Assembly (NCBI GenBank): GCA_009760855.2
Contig: WPIO01000076.1
Span: 1,515,501-1,579,500, forward strand
Length of the DNA stretch: 64,000 nucleotides
From: Cristatella mucedo
Lineage: Eukaryota > Bryozoa > Phylactolaemata > Cristatellidae
Direction of reading: 5' to 3'
Shown: piece after piece, positions 44,301 through 55,396 of the stretch
Position numbering within the stretch: position 1 is the stretch's first letter
Layout: the number at the start of each line of letters is the position of its first letter
The notes under the pieces: model-generated
The model's input: only the letters and a program-made list of their open reading frames with translations
Databases searched by the model: none
Told to the model about the DNA's origin: nothing
Position numbers and translations under genes: made by a program

Positions 44301-44482
44301 GCAACCTATCGTGTTTATTTGCACCGAGAAAGCTGCTAGCTGATCGGAAAAAGGCTGGAAGTACATGGTCCGTGTGCTCAAACTGTGCAAAGCGACCATC
44401 GCAGTCTCCGACCGTCTCGCGTCGTCTGTACAACGACGCGGGAACGCATTCGATGCATGCCCATCGCCGGGTAAAAAGTAAG

Positions 44483-45109
44483 TCAACAAGACAGTGCCGG
44501 TACGCGGATACTGGATCCAGTTCGCATCTCGGCGTTTGTAGTTGAGCTGACTTGGCCAGTCGCGTGCGAGATAACAGCGGCCTCTGAAGAATCCACCGCG
44601 TTTGCAGCCGTTTCCTGTCGGGTCGAGGCCAGTCCTTCGCTCGTCGATGGAGACGTTAACGACGACCCTGCGCTCGGCCGTCCGTTTGGCGTTCGCCTGA
44701 CGATGTCAACAGCAGCCGCCGAAAGCGTAGCCGCTTCGCTAGGCAGGCCGCTCGCACGCGACGTTAGGGCGCCGGAGACGAGCTCGGTGGCTCCCGATGC
44801 GGTCGACAAGGTGACGCCTTCGCCGAACGAAAGAGCCCAGTCGTCACCGAGGCTTATGCCACCGTCGGCGTTCTCGTTTATGCCGAATCTCCGTCGTTCG
44901 AAGATCGGCACAAACTGTCCGTCGTCAGGAAGACTTCCTTCGACATCGGTGTCGTCCTCGCCTATGAACGTGCAGACCGTGAAAAACTTCGAGGCTGCGT
45001 CGCCTACGGCGGCGGCGCTACGAGCGACGATCGGCGAGGAAGCAGAGGGCGCTCGAGCGCACGCAGGAAAAAAGAGCGTCGGAAGCGGACACTTGGAGAA
45101 GTCGCACAA
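44483..45109 (-). CDS. GC-rich open segment (block E, long copy), possible exon
   Basis: A 208-codon minus-strand frame, serine/alanine-rich with an acidic core (FIGEDDTDVEGSLPDDGQFV, PIFERRRFGINENADGGI, SLGDDWALSFGEG). A plausible internal acceptor (CACGTTCATAG) lies before GEDDTDVEG. The related shorter copy at 15840-16151 supports a gene-derived duplication. However, CpG-rich DNA gives long frames by chance, and the opposite strand is also open at 44703-45149. No domain was recognised. Confidence 0.3.
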   Translation of the reverse strand: MCDFSKCPLPTLFFPACARAPSASSPIVARSAAAVGDAASKFFTVCTFIGEDDTDVEGSLPDDGQFVPIFERRRFGINENADGGISLGDDWALSFGEGVTLSTASGATELVSGALTSRASGLPSEAATLSAAAVDIVRRTPNGRPSAGSSLTSPSTSEGLASTRQETAANAVDSSEAAVISHATGQVSSTTNAEMRTGSSIRVPALSC

Positions 45110-45344
45110 GCGGCCTCACCGCAAGCGCGTACGCTGTCTTACGCTCTGACGTGAAGCTGTCGCTGCTGCAGCTGCGCCGCGTGCTGCTGGTGGCCGCCAT
45201 GCGCCCGGTGCCGTCGCTACCGCTGTCGCTGCCGTCCGGAGTTTCGCTGCGGCTCGCGCCGCTGCTGCCGGCGCTGTCACCCTCGCTCCCAGACGGCGAG
45301 TGAAGCTCGCATGTTGAGTCCGTCGCTGAATCGCGTGCGTCGCG

Positions 45345-45610
45345 GCTGCTGTGGATAGGCTGAGCTGAGCCGGTGCGACCTTCAAAACGAATTTCAGGCG
45401 GCAGTTCAATCGGTGGGACTAAGCGGCTAAAGTGCGTATCTCTCCGTCGGCTGACACGCAGTCAGAGTCACCCGAACGTTCACAAACTGAGTGGCGAGCC
45501 GTCTTCTGCAATGCGGCTGCTGATGAAACTACCGCATTGGAACGTGTAAGTTCGTGCCATTTACTAATGTTTTTGTGTCTCGCTGGTAACTGACTATTAC
45601 GCGGTGCTCG
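45345..45610. repeat. low-copy repeat block C, copy C4 (left part)
   Basis: GGCTGAGCTGAGCCGGTGCG, ACCTTCAAAACGAATTTCAG, CGAACGTTCACAAACTGAG and CTGGTAACTGACTATTA match C2 and C3 in order. The right part is absent. Confidence 0.65.
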
Positions 45611-46473
45611 GAGCCATACTGACTTACCGTACCGCGTGAGTGACAACGGAGGATATCGATGAATCGCCCACGCTAGAAAATGTTTCTCGCCTGCCGGAAG
45701 CCCCGTCGTTCGCTCGCCAGTCGAGAGGGTGACGACGGTCCGGTAGCCGCCCCTGCCAGAAGACGCTTTCCAGGCGGCGGAAGCGGAAGCTTCTGACGCC
45801 GGTTGGTCGGCTACTTCTGTCGCCATGAGATCGTGCCTCGTCATCTCTAACGCTCCGGCAGCTGTCGGCGTGCGCGTTGATGCCGATTCTCTAGCGCTTG
45901 AAGCGCTCGAATGTGTAAGTGCTCGAAGGTGAAGGCCGCCTCTGGAAAGACTTCCTTCCGCGGTGGTGTCGCCGCCGCCGGCCATCCGGCGCATACAATC
46001 GTATCCGCGCCTCAGCTAAAGCGGCCCTTTGTAGCAACGGTCATAACATCGCTTTGCTCCGATGGAGGGCACATGCCGGTAAAACAGGCTGGGCGGCGTC
46101 TGATGGCGTGCAGTTTCGCTGACGCTGCTGAGCGGCAATGCAGGAGATGCAACAAGCGTTTGAATCCGATGCGGTCGCCATGTTGAACTTCCTTCCTCTA
46201 ATGAGCTCTGCAGGCCCTGAACTCTGAACTCTGCAGCTTTCCTCTCGGGCTAGCTATCGTACATGCCTCGTTCGCCTCTCGGGCGAGTACAGATTGTTAT
46301 CTTAAAATAATTACTATTAAATTTAAGATAATAAATTAAATTATTATAATTAAAATCAGTATCTTAAAATCGTTTTAATTCCCTCCTTTTGATATGCAGT
46401 AATTCATATTCATTTTGCGAACAGCAGCAGCGCAGTGTGAATAATCTACTCTTCCATGCTGTTACTTACGCGT
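45611..46473. other. CpG-rich then AT-rich sequence, no supported gene
   Basis: A 191-codon minus-strand frame (45419-45994) overlaps repeat C4 and is probably fortuitous. At 46299-46331 TATCTTAAA and TTTAAGATA form a short inverted repeat in AT-rich DNA. Confidence 0.4.
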
Positions 46474-49145
46474 TTTCGCGAAGTCCACTGAAATAACATT
46501 ACAGTGGCTCAGGCCAATGCCGCAATCCGCCGCAATCCACTCTCATTTCCATCTCACAACGAAAGAAATCCTTTTCGAAAAGCTCCTTTTTTGTTTGCAG
46601 TTTTTTGTTGTTGATCGCTCTCTCTCTCTCTCTCTCTCTGCGACAATTGCACTTTAAAATTTCACTTGCATTGGCACGGCCATGACTTTCACGCTGCTTG
46701 CATGGTTCAAGGTACACAAGCATGAGCTGCAAGAACCACTGTGCCACTGTGCCACTGTGCTTATGCATACCTACAGTGTATGCGTATTTGGATGCGTGCC
46801 GCTCGTATGTACAGTGACTAGACCAGTCCATATCTTCCCAGGCCGTCGCTGTGGATTGGCATGCATTGCCCTCGATTTTGCGTTCGCGATTGGTTGAGAG
46901 GATGCGGTTACACTTTTAAAAAGCACACTGTAATACGCTAGAAAAATTGAATCTTCTCCTACCAACTTTGTTTGTAATTGCAACAGATAATCGTAAATTG
47001 CTGTATTGTCTCGGGAAATTGCCGTCGATTGCTATGCACTGCCCAAGGCTGAACGCATAAAATAATTGCACGTGCGCCCACAGTGAGCGTTATGTGGTAG
47101 GATAATTAACAATTCAAGCAGCCGATTTTTAGCAAATTTGAAAACAGATTGCGATAGAGGCCGGGCCATTTCCGTTGATTGCAGTGCATTACCATCAATT
47201 AAACACGAACAATGGGTGAAAATTATTCGCGAACACAGGTACGTGTTACGTGGAATGAGAGTTGCAGTTTATTGCAGCCAAGGTCGTCATTTTTTCCACG
47301 AATTTCGCTATCGGCCGTTACCATTGCTGTGGATTGCCGTGCATTGCTGACAGTTAGCGAGCAAAGCATCTTACAATTTCATGGTTTTACTTTGGACGCA
47401 GCGGAATGTTATAGGTAATGACAATTAGGCCTTCAAGCTGCCAATTTCTTGTCAATTTGCCATGAATTGGGGTATTGGCTTAGGCTATTGCTGCCATTGC
47501 CATTTATTGCCATTTATTGCTTGCAATTATACGGGGGAAATTAGTTGAAAGGGTGTGATTGCACTTTGAACACAGTGCGCTGTGACAGGTAAGATAAATT
47601 TGATCTTGGCCAAGTCTTCACTTCCCAGTGATTTTCGATGCATCATAATGGATTACCGTATTTGCCCGGGCCATCGCCGTCGTTTGCCATGCATTGCCCA
47701 TGATTGAACTGTCAGAGCTGGTTGAAAGGGTTGAAAGTGTGTGTGCACGTAGCGAGGTGTTACGTGGAATGAGAACTGAAGCTTGGTGCAGCCGATTTCT
47801 CGTTGGTATGCCACGGATTTCGGTATTGGTCCCTGCCATTGCTGTCGATTGCCTTATATTAATGACAATTTAACCTTCAAAATAGCTTGAAAGTCCCAAG
47901 GTTTCACTTTTAGCACAAAGAATTGTGAAATTCGATGACAATTGGCAAATCGTGCAGCCAATTTGTGGTCGACTTGCGACGGATTGTAGTGTAGTGCATT
48001 GCTGCTTCGGGCCGAGCCGTTGCCGTAAATTGCTATGAATTTCCCAAGATTGTATGAGCGCAATTGCTTAAAAAGATGCGGCTGACTTTAACCAGTGTGC
48101 TTTGTAACATTCATTCTAAATTGAAGCATTGCGAAACTGATTTCAGGGTATTTTACATCAGATTGTTTTATTGGCTCGGGTCATTGCAGTCAATTGCAAT
48201 GCATTGCTCCCAAATGATCGAGGCGATTGCAGTGAAATTGTGCGATTACACAATAACTAAAAATTAGGGCAACGTGCAATAACTATTAGAGCCTTGAAGT
48301 CGTATTCTGGTAGTTTTGCGGCGGGTTGAGGTGGATTGACACACTGGTCCGGGCAGTTGCAGTCGATTGCACTGCATTGCTACAGAATGGCCGAGGCAAT
48401 TACAGTGAAGTTGTGCAAGTAAGCAATAACCGAAAAGTATAGCAGCGTGCAATCATAATTATAGCTTATAGTATACGGGCTTTTCTTCGCTGTGCGGGGG
48501 ATTGCAGCGGATTTCGGCGGATTGAGATGGATTCCAGTATGGGACCGGGTTGTTTCAGTCAATTGTAATTCTATGCACAAAAACGCGTGTACACAATCGA
48601 GCGAAATTTTGTGGGTGCACTTTGAGCTGAATCTAGAACTATATGCAATATCAATTGGAGCTTCGCGATGGCGATTTGAGGATGATTTGCAGGGGAATAG
48701 AGTGGATTGCGAGTGTAGAGTGGATTTGCAGTAGTTTTTCATGTAATTTCAGGCGATTGCAGTGAATTGCCACAGCGTGACGATGCAAAAACATTTTCAT
48801 TTTACGTGGTTTTGCACACAGCACGGTGCACTTTAATATGCATTAAAAACTTGAACTCGGCGCAATGTATTTCGATTTTTTGGGTGGCGGATTGCAGTGG
48901 ATTGCGGTATTGGCGCGGGCAAGTGAAGTCGATTGCAGCACATTGCACGAGAACGGCCCTGCCAATGCAAATGAAACTTTTTAAGTGCAATTTTCGCAGA
49001 GTGGGCTGTCATAAGCAATTGAAAAAAGAGCTTTTCGAGCAGGATTACTTTCGTTGCTAGGTAGAATGCTGTGGATTGCACTATTGGCCTGGGCCATTGT
49101 AATATTATTTCAGTGGACTTCGCGAAATCACGTGAGTGAAATCAC
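46474..49145. repeat. ~170-bp satellite array with inverted terminal arms
   Basis: A motif like GGGCCATTGCCGTCGATTGC, then ATGCATTGCC recurs at about 46842, 47021, 47171, 47326, 47491, 47676, 47841, 48021, 48186, 48359, 48557, 48751, 48928 and 49098, spacing 150-198 (mean about 173). The left edge 46474-46720 (GCGAAGTCCACTGAAATAAC, ATTACAGTGGCTCAGGCCAA, ACGAAAG, CGAAAAGCTC, AATTGCACTT, TTGCATTGGCA) is the inverted counterpart of 48930-49145. A (TC)n run interrupts the left arm at 46618-46640. No coding sequence is supported. Confidence 0.75.
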
Positions 49146-50705
49146 GCAAAATTTTCGGGCTACATTGTACGTGTAGTTTATTTTGATATTCCAAACTTTT
49201 TGAAGCTTTGCGCAGCTGACTTATAGTAGATTTGACGGGAACTAGAAGGAATTGCGGTGGATTGAGTTACAAGCCTCCGGCGTCAAAGCTCATTGGCATA
49301 AGTTCGCGTGGGCGCAGCGGCATAAGCTCGGCAATGCTAATGTCTGGTCGATGTTAGCCTAATTGAAGTGGATTGCGTTGGACTTCGGTGGATTGAGGTA
49401 ATTCGTCGAACCCCCTATCAAATTATGGGAGCGCTAGCCGCTAGAGGGAAGCGTGGAGTACGCGTGGGTCGGCATCATGACGCGTGGGTCGCTGCTGCGA
49501 GCATTTCGCGAAGCAGACGGTGCGCCATAGACTTAACGCGATGCGCGGAGCGAGAGCCGAAAACGGACGATTGGGATTGCTGATTTGCTGAAGAAAATAA
49601 GTCCTTGGCGGGGCATTGAACCACGGTCTCCCGCATGACAAGCATGGATAATAAAGGGATAGTAATATTACCAGGGACTTTGTGTCCTCGGAGGCAGAAC
49701 TTTTGTACGGATTCCTTCACTTCGAGTAGTTCCGCTCTCCCGATGCTCCCGAGTTCCTCCGCTCTCCCGATGCTCACGCGGCGTGACTACCGCTCCCAAG
49801 CAACATTGTGGCATCCCACAGCCACCAGCCATTTCCTCGCCGGACTCGTTAGATTCTGGCGACGTCTACTGTCGCTCCGTTAGCCACGGCTGTCAGCCGT
49901 CAGTATGCGTCCGGTGGCTCCCCCCCCCACCGCCCCGATGATCAATAGAGCTACGCAGCGAAGCGCTATCGGCACGAATGGCGTGGCTGTTGGGGGGCTA
50001 GGGCTGCTGCGGGCGCCTGAGCCGCGTCGGCGTGGAGGTTTAAGCGAATCGCCGTAATCTACCGTAGTCCGCTCTCATACATACAAAATCGACCAGAAAC
50101 CGTCGGCACGAAGCTCGAATGTAAAGCAAACATTCTAGAGCACGGTCACTTGAATGTGCCCGCCAAATTTCTCACCACCGCGCGCGCTCGCTCAATCTCA
50201 TGCTAACGGACTCCAAAGACGCAGGTCACTACCGCAATCCGCTACAAATTTTCTTAAAATCCTCTGCCAAGCTTAGAATTTGATTGCATAGGAAGCCACG
50301 CTATTGTTTAAGTATAGCTATACAATTTTGCTCGTTAATGCGCGCACAGGTTCTGACGCACTCCATTGCAATGACCCAGGCCAATACGGCCATCCGCCGC
50401 CAGAGGGGTGACCAAGTGACCGACAAAAGCGCACGGGGCAAAAGCTCGCGGGACAAATGCTCGCAAAAAATAATTTCAAGGAATGCTGGTCTAGGTAGAT
50501 ATGTAGAATCAGATTATTTCATTTGAGAAAGTATACACATCGTATAACCAGATTTTAAATATCCTTTGAAACAGTGTTATTATATAGAAATATTTATATA
50601 GCCTAACAACGTTAGCCTATCTCTCCAAGATAATCTTTCAATATGACTATTCCGAGGTAGGTTGTTGATGACGCATGAACACAAATTTGGTTTCCACGAT
50701 TGAAG
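49146..50705. other. satellite flank, no supported gene
   Basis: Scattered GGATTGCGGTGGATTGAG motifs continue to about 49400. One inverted satellite piece (GACCCAGGCCAATACGGCCA) lies near 50370-50395. A C-rich run is at 49919-49928. Short frames only. Confidence 0.45.
49601..49655 (-). pseudogene. tRNA-Asp pseudogene (3' two-thirds)
   Basis: On the minus strand it matches the anticodon arm (CTTGTCATGCGGGAG), variable region, T arm (CCGTGGTTCAATGCC) and acceptor 3' strand (CGCCAAGGA) of the gene at 54029-54100, with substitutions. The D arm and 5' acceptor strand are replaced by unrelated sequence. Confidence 0.75.
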
Positions 50706-50880
50706 TACTAGCTGATTTCATGGCCTCTTTTTCATAGCGGCAGAAGAATCTCAAGGCCATCGCTACTGCTTGCAGTGGCGATAAAGGGTCGCCCACCACA
50801 GGGTTCGAACCCACGACCATGTGACTGAGGTCATGAAGAGAAACCACCTTAACCGAGATACACTGCGACAACGCCGCCAT
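50706..50880 (-). mobile_element. tRNA-derived SINE, near full length
   Basis: The minus strand has TATCTCGGTTAAGGTGG (A-box region), B box GTGGGTTCGAACCC, central ACTGCAAGCAGTAGCGATGG, and 3' end AAAAAGAGGCCATGAAATCA. With 29071-29240 and 40452-40610 it outlines the full unit. Confidence 0.85.
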
Positions 50881-50899
50881 TTCCACAATAAATAAACTA

Positions 50900-51835
50900 T
50901 AAAGAACAATGTTACGGGTATACCCACTAAATTGCGCGTTCTCATGCTAGAGCCTCAAATGGCCCCGGTCAGAACGCCTACTTATACATTTGAACGGTGA
51001 TGAAGATGTAATTTGAACAAAAACTTTGAGAAACTAAAGATTCGATTCCAAATGATACAGAACAGCATGCCAAGTTTACCGATGCGCGTCTTCGTTCTAT
51101 GGCCTCCGATGACCCGGCCCAGATGGCTGCCGAAAACATTTGAATCGTAATACAACTGTCGTTTCCATGAAAGCTTCGCAAAATCGTAATTTTAATTTCA
51201 AATTATATACAAAAGTGTTCCATGTTTACCCGCCAGTTTAGCTCTTTCGCGTTATCTCATGCTCTGACCTTCAGTTGTCGGGCCACGCCTGCGGCAGCCT
51301 TAAATGATCGAACTGCGATGCATCTGGAATTAACACAGCGAGCGCTGCGAAAGTTAACTTTTGATTATAAATAGTGGAAAATGTATGCTGGATTTACCCA
51401 CTAAATGCCAAGCGATAGCACTTGCGCGCTCTCATGCTATGGCCTCGAATGGCCTGGGCCAGACAGCCGCCCTACTTAACCGAACTGTGATACAGTTGCC
51501 ATTTAAGCAATAGGCTTCGCACAGCAGCTGTTTCAATTCTACATTATAGAAAATAGTGTCCAGGTTTACAAAGTAAAATTCATAGAGTAACGCATGGGCG
51601 TGCTGATTTAATAGCCTCCAATAGCCCGGACCAGCGAGCCTCAATACGTATTTCAACATCAATACAACTGCCATTTCCACATTAGGCGTAGCACAACTGT
51701 GGCTATGATTCTAAAATATAGAAAACGGTGTTCCGGATTTACCCTCAAAATGTTGAGTGACTTTGTATGGGTGTTTTCATGCTACGGCGTCAAATGGTCC
51801 GGGCCAGCTAGCCTCCTTACATATTCCAACTACGA
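50900..51835. repeat. ~173-bp satellite array 2, left part
   Basis: TCATGCTATGGCCTCAAATGGCC-like units recur at about 50943, 51095, 51259, 51433, 51605 and 51778 (spacing 152, 164, 174, 172, 173). Each unit also has ACAACTGCCATTTCC and TTTACCC motifs in register. The array continues after the family B insertion at 53669-53830. Its period equals that of the array at 46.5 kb; the two may be diverged relatives. Confidence 0.8.
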
Positions 51836-53668
51836 AAATTGTGAACACTCGTGCCTCCATTAAGCCCCCTCCGACCAAAGCAATCGCCGTTCCTCAACCT
51901 GTGACCTTTCTTAAAAGGTTCTCTGATGTTTCTGCCTGTGATGTGGCTGCCTTAATAAGGTCTAGCAAAAAGAGCTCGTCTCCTGAAGACCCTATACCTT
52001 CATCTCTGTGGTCTTCACTTGCAGACCAACTTAGCCCTGCCATAACCAAGATTTTTAATGCTTCTTTGGGAAAAGGGGTTGTCCCCAAGTCCTTCAAATC
52101 GGCAATCGTTAGACCTATTCTTGAAAAGCCTGGATTAGACACAGAGGTCCTAGCAAACTATCGTCCAGTTTCCCTTCTTCCATTCTTATCAAAGATTCTT
52201 GAAAAAATTGTTGCTAAGCAGCTAGTTGAACACATTGAAAATAATGGAATGTCAGAAACATTTCAATCAGGTTTCAAGAGGCAGCACTCTACTGAAACTG
52301 CTCTCCTCCGTGTTAACAATGACATTCTATGTGGCAACGACGACGGGAATGTCACTGCCCTAGCTCTGCTAGATCTGTCTGCTGCCTTCGATACCATTGA
52401 TCACAAAGTTCTGCTTGAATTATTGAGAACAACGATCGGTCTGGCAGACGAAGCACTGGCTTGGTTTAAATCGTACTTGTCTGATCGTGTTCAATCCGTG
52501 TCGTGTGGAGGTCAGGTCTCACACACGAGAAGGGTCACCTGTGGAGTCCCTCAAGGGTCTGTGCTCGGTCGCTTGCTGTTCTCCATTTACACACAACCTC
52601 TGGGAAAAGTGATTAAGGCCCCCCCGAATAGGATATCACTTTTATGCTCAGTTGTATTTGTCATTCAAACCGTCGGAATCTGCTGCAGCAACTGAGAAAT
52701 TGAATGCTTGCCTTGCCGATATTCGATCTTGGATGTCGGAAAACTTCCTGAAATTAAATGACGATAAAACCGAACTGCTTCTCATAGGACACCCTAAGCG
52801 TGTGGCTGGATTAAAAGGCTTTGCTGTTCTAATAGGTGATGCTATTGTGCGACCTTCACCACGTGCTCGTAATCTAGGTGTCGTGTTCGACAGCTGCCTC
52901 AATTTCAAAAGCTTCATTCAGAAGACTGCCTCTACAGCTAGCCATCACATCCAATCCCTATCCAAGATTAGAAGCTGTCTCCCACAGTGGCTGGTAAAAA
53001 ATTTAACTAGCTCTTTAGTTCTGTCTCGGCTTGATTATTGTAATTCCCTTTTGGCTGGGCTACCAAAGAAAGCTATTATGCCACTACAACGGACTATGAA
53101 TATGGCTGCAAGGCTGGTCTTCAAGTCCCAGCGGTTTGAGCACGTGTCACCTTTGCTGAAAGAGCTAGGATGGTTGCCGGTTGAGCAAAGGATACAGAGC
53201 AAAGTTCTTACGCTGACCCACAAGGCCCGCCACGGCTTGGCTCCTTCGTACCTAGCTGAACTGCTGCATCGGTTTCAGCCTGTTCGCACCCTCAGGTCCT
53301 GTGTGGACAATAAATTAGCTGTCCCATTCCTCCGCTTAAAGACAGTTGGCGACAGAAGCTTTAGCTCTGCAGGTCCTAGACTGTGGAACTCGCTTCCACA
53401 ATTCTTGCGCAACGACATCTACTCTCCAACTGCCGACTATGGCACATCTTTTTCAGCGGTTCTGAACTACTACTTCCATGCTACTCATTACCTCAACTGC
53501 TCTCCTAACTCTGCTATGCTTCCCACTTTCTCTTTGTTGCGTGAGACGAAGTCTGTTGGCTACCGAATGCGTACCGAAAGCCACTTAGGCTGTGAGTGCG
53601 CTATACAAAACTCTCCTGCTTAACACCCACATGGTCTTTATGACTTTGTGGAGTTATTGACGGAGATA
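51836..53668 (+). mobile_element. CR1-like retrotransposon family B, inactive copy
   Basis: RT is open from the fingers domain (SSSPEDPIPSSLWSSL, FKSAIVRPILEKPGLD, ANYRPVSLLPFLSKILEKI, FQSGFKRQHSTETALL, LLDLSAAFDTIDHKVLL, GVPQGSVLG) to a frameshift at the C7 run 52619-52625. The second frame continues to 53623 (FKPSESAAATEKLNACLADI, LNDDKTELLLIGHPKRV, SRLDYCNSLLAGLPKK, LGWLPVEQRIQSKVL). The catalytic F-Y-A-D-D-T box is reduced to FYAQLYLSF by an exact 9-base deletion near 52641. The 3' UTR runs to about 53668. It is inserted in the satellite array. Confidence 0.9.
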
Positions 53669-53830
53669 CAAACTGTCGCCATACCGCGCTAAGCTTTAAG
53701 GATCTTCGGTTTTGATTCAGAGTTACAAAAAACAGTCTACTGATTTTACCCGCAAAATTAAGTGCACTGACTCATGGGCGTTCTCATGTTGTGACCTCAA
53801 ATGGCCAACTACGAACTTTGAGGAGTAATA
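53669..53830. repeat. ~173-bp satellite array 2, right part
   Basis: AAACTGTCGCCAT, TTTTACCCGCAAAAT and CATGTTGTGACCTCAAATGG continue the unit interrupted at 51835. Confidence 0.7.
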
Positions 53831-54028
53831 GCTAGAGCAAGAACTGAAAGGGAGGGAAGTACACGTACAGCTGCAATCTGGTTAGCTCAGGCAAAGCAGT
53901 GAATCTGTTCAGAGGTTATTCCTCCTCATCATACATTTACAATTGTAACAACGAAATGAAACGCTTCTAGTCTATGAGAGATCTCCGCAGTGAGAAAATG
54001 GTAAGACGACTAAAAATTGCCAAAACAA

Positions 54029-54100
54029 CTCCTTGGCGGGGAATTGAACCCCGGTCTCCCGCGTGACAGGCGGGGATACTAACCACTATACTACCAAGGA
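54029..54100 (-). tRNA. tRNA-Asp (anticodon GTC)
   Basis: A 72-base minus-strand gene. Acceptor stem TCCTTGG pairs with CCAAGGA and the discriminator is G. The A box is TAGTATAGTGGTTAG, the anticodon loop CTGTCAC gives GTC, the anticodon stem is CCCGC/GCGGG, and the T arm CCGGGGTTCAATTCCCCG contains the B box. All stems pair. A run of four T (54022-54025 on the plus strand as AAAA) just downstream can terminate RNA polymerase III. No intron and no encoded CCA. It decodes GAC/GAU. Confidence 0.97.
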
Positions 54101-54533
54101 TCTGCTGACTGATATTGCATTTATGGGTACTAATTCTCAAATCTATTCTGTCGTTGCCGCAATTACAACTGGGAATTAGCTGCGTCAACTAACTGAATAT
54201 GACAATGTGCAAGATGCCTACTGAATGAACCGGAAGATATCAGAGAGCCACGGCTCGCGTGGTACCAAGCTGCTGCACGTCGCTTGCTCGACCAAGCGGC
54301 GTGCAGCGGGCGGCGCTAGCTCAGTCGAGACGTGGAGGGATCGCTGCTCCGTCAGTCGCGACGGATTCCGTCACCCCAAAGTACGCGTTGTCGCCGCTGC
54401 GGATAGCAGCGCTCGCGAGCGGTACCAGCGCAAGCGGGATCTCGCAGGAAAGGAGGCCGGGGGCGACCGAGCGCGTGCATCGGTCGCTGCGTGGGAGGAA
54501 TAGGCGGTTCTCTGACTATAAAAGAAAAAAATA
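54101..54533. other. CpG-rich sequence, no supported gene
   Basis: Overlapping arginine-rich frames on both strands (54225-54534 and 54352-54702) are typical of CpG-rich DNA. No motif. Confidence 0.4.
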
Positions 54534-54702
54534 GTATCTGATTTAGCAGCCTCATTTGGATAGAGGCAGACGACGCCTTCACGGCTATCGCCGCCACCGC
54601 CGCAGTTGGCAATGCAGTACCACCCATAGCAGAACTCGAACGTACTACCGAGGTCCAGAAGGGAGGGCACGCGTTACCTCCTGGGCTGTCGCTACCGACC
54701 AT
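54534..54702 (-). mobile_element. tRNA-derived SINE, diverged copy
   Basis: CTGATTTAGCAGCCTCATTT, GACGCCTTCACGGCTATCGC, CAGAACTCGAACGTA (B box) and TACCGAGGTCCAGAAGG follow the SINE order on the minus strand. A (CCG)n expansion sits in the central block. Confidence 0.75.
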
Positions 54703-54703
54703 A

Positions 54704-54785
54704 AATAATAATAATGCACTTGATAAAGCGCCCTTAGAGAATCCAATCTCATTCTAGGCGCTTTAAATTTGCTGCAAAGGGACCA
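54704..54785 (-). mobile_element. family A 3'-end fragment
   Basis: AATAATAATAATGCACTTGA, TAAAGCGCCCTTAGAGAA, CATTCTAGGCGCTTTAAATT and TGCTGCAAAGG form the reverse complement of the family A terminus. It directly abuts the SINE at 54534-54702. Confidence 0.85.
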
Positions 54786-55396
54786 ACTCCGTGCATTGAC
54801 GACCGTGCAGCGAATGCTATTACATTTCTCCTAGAATCGAGCGTATTCCATCACTTCTTACCAGTCGCAGGGACTTGACTGTTCATAGGTTCCTACTGGC
54901 TGGTATGGTTTGGCCCAAAGGTAATGTGCTTGCTTACTAAGACCAAGGTAATGGACCTGAGCCCCGCAGTACGTAAAGGTACTCGTACACGTACACGTAC
55001 AGTACACGTAAAGCACCTGGATAGAGGTGAAGTTCTCTTAAGGTGCCGTTCAAATCATTTAGTGGGGCCTTTAATGTGATTACGATTGATCTGCTGTACA
55101 TAAGCGACACAGTGTGTGTACAATCTTGTTTTCAATTGGCTAAACTCGAGGTCTCTCAAAGGTTTAGCAGATTTACAGAAACCCAACGTCAGCACAAGAA
55201 GTAGGAGCGATGCCATGGACGTGTCGGCAGTTCTCGCTTGTGAATGCCTACGGTCAGTGCACGCGGCCTGCTGCCAGCAGTCCCCGGCCCGCAACTGACA
55301 TTCGCCCTCTCCCCCCACCCCCGTCATTCGCAAGAGTTTCATGCTTGGCCCTAAGAAGATCAGCAGCTGGCCTTTTTCGATGACGCCGCCCAGATC
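54786..55396. other. no recognisable gene; short GTACAC repeats
   Basis: GTACTCGTACACGTACACGT and ACACGTA repeats lie at 54978-55010. On the minus strand an ATTAAA hexamer lies near 55071-55076 and could serve as a polyadenylation signal for the LRRC74-like gene. This is only a suggestion. Confidence 0.35.

Noticed and set aside
45419-45994. 191-codon minus-strand frame
   Set aside because: Its C-terminal third is repeat block C4, whose other copies have no conserved frame.
46299-46331. Short inverted repeat TATCTTAAA / TTTAAGATA as a regulatory hairpin
   Set aside because: It lies in very AT-rich DNA where such pairs are expected; no context supports a function.
46474-53830. CRISPR-like regularly spaced repeats
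   Set aside because: Units are about 170 bp, diverged along their whole length and without conserved short repeats and unique spacers; this is eukaryotic satellite DNA.
54880-55000. Possible tRNA-like sequence with GGTAATGTGC and GGTAATGGACC
   Set aside because: No foldable arms and no proper A/B-box pair.
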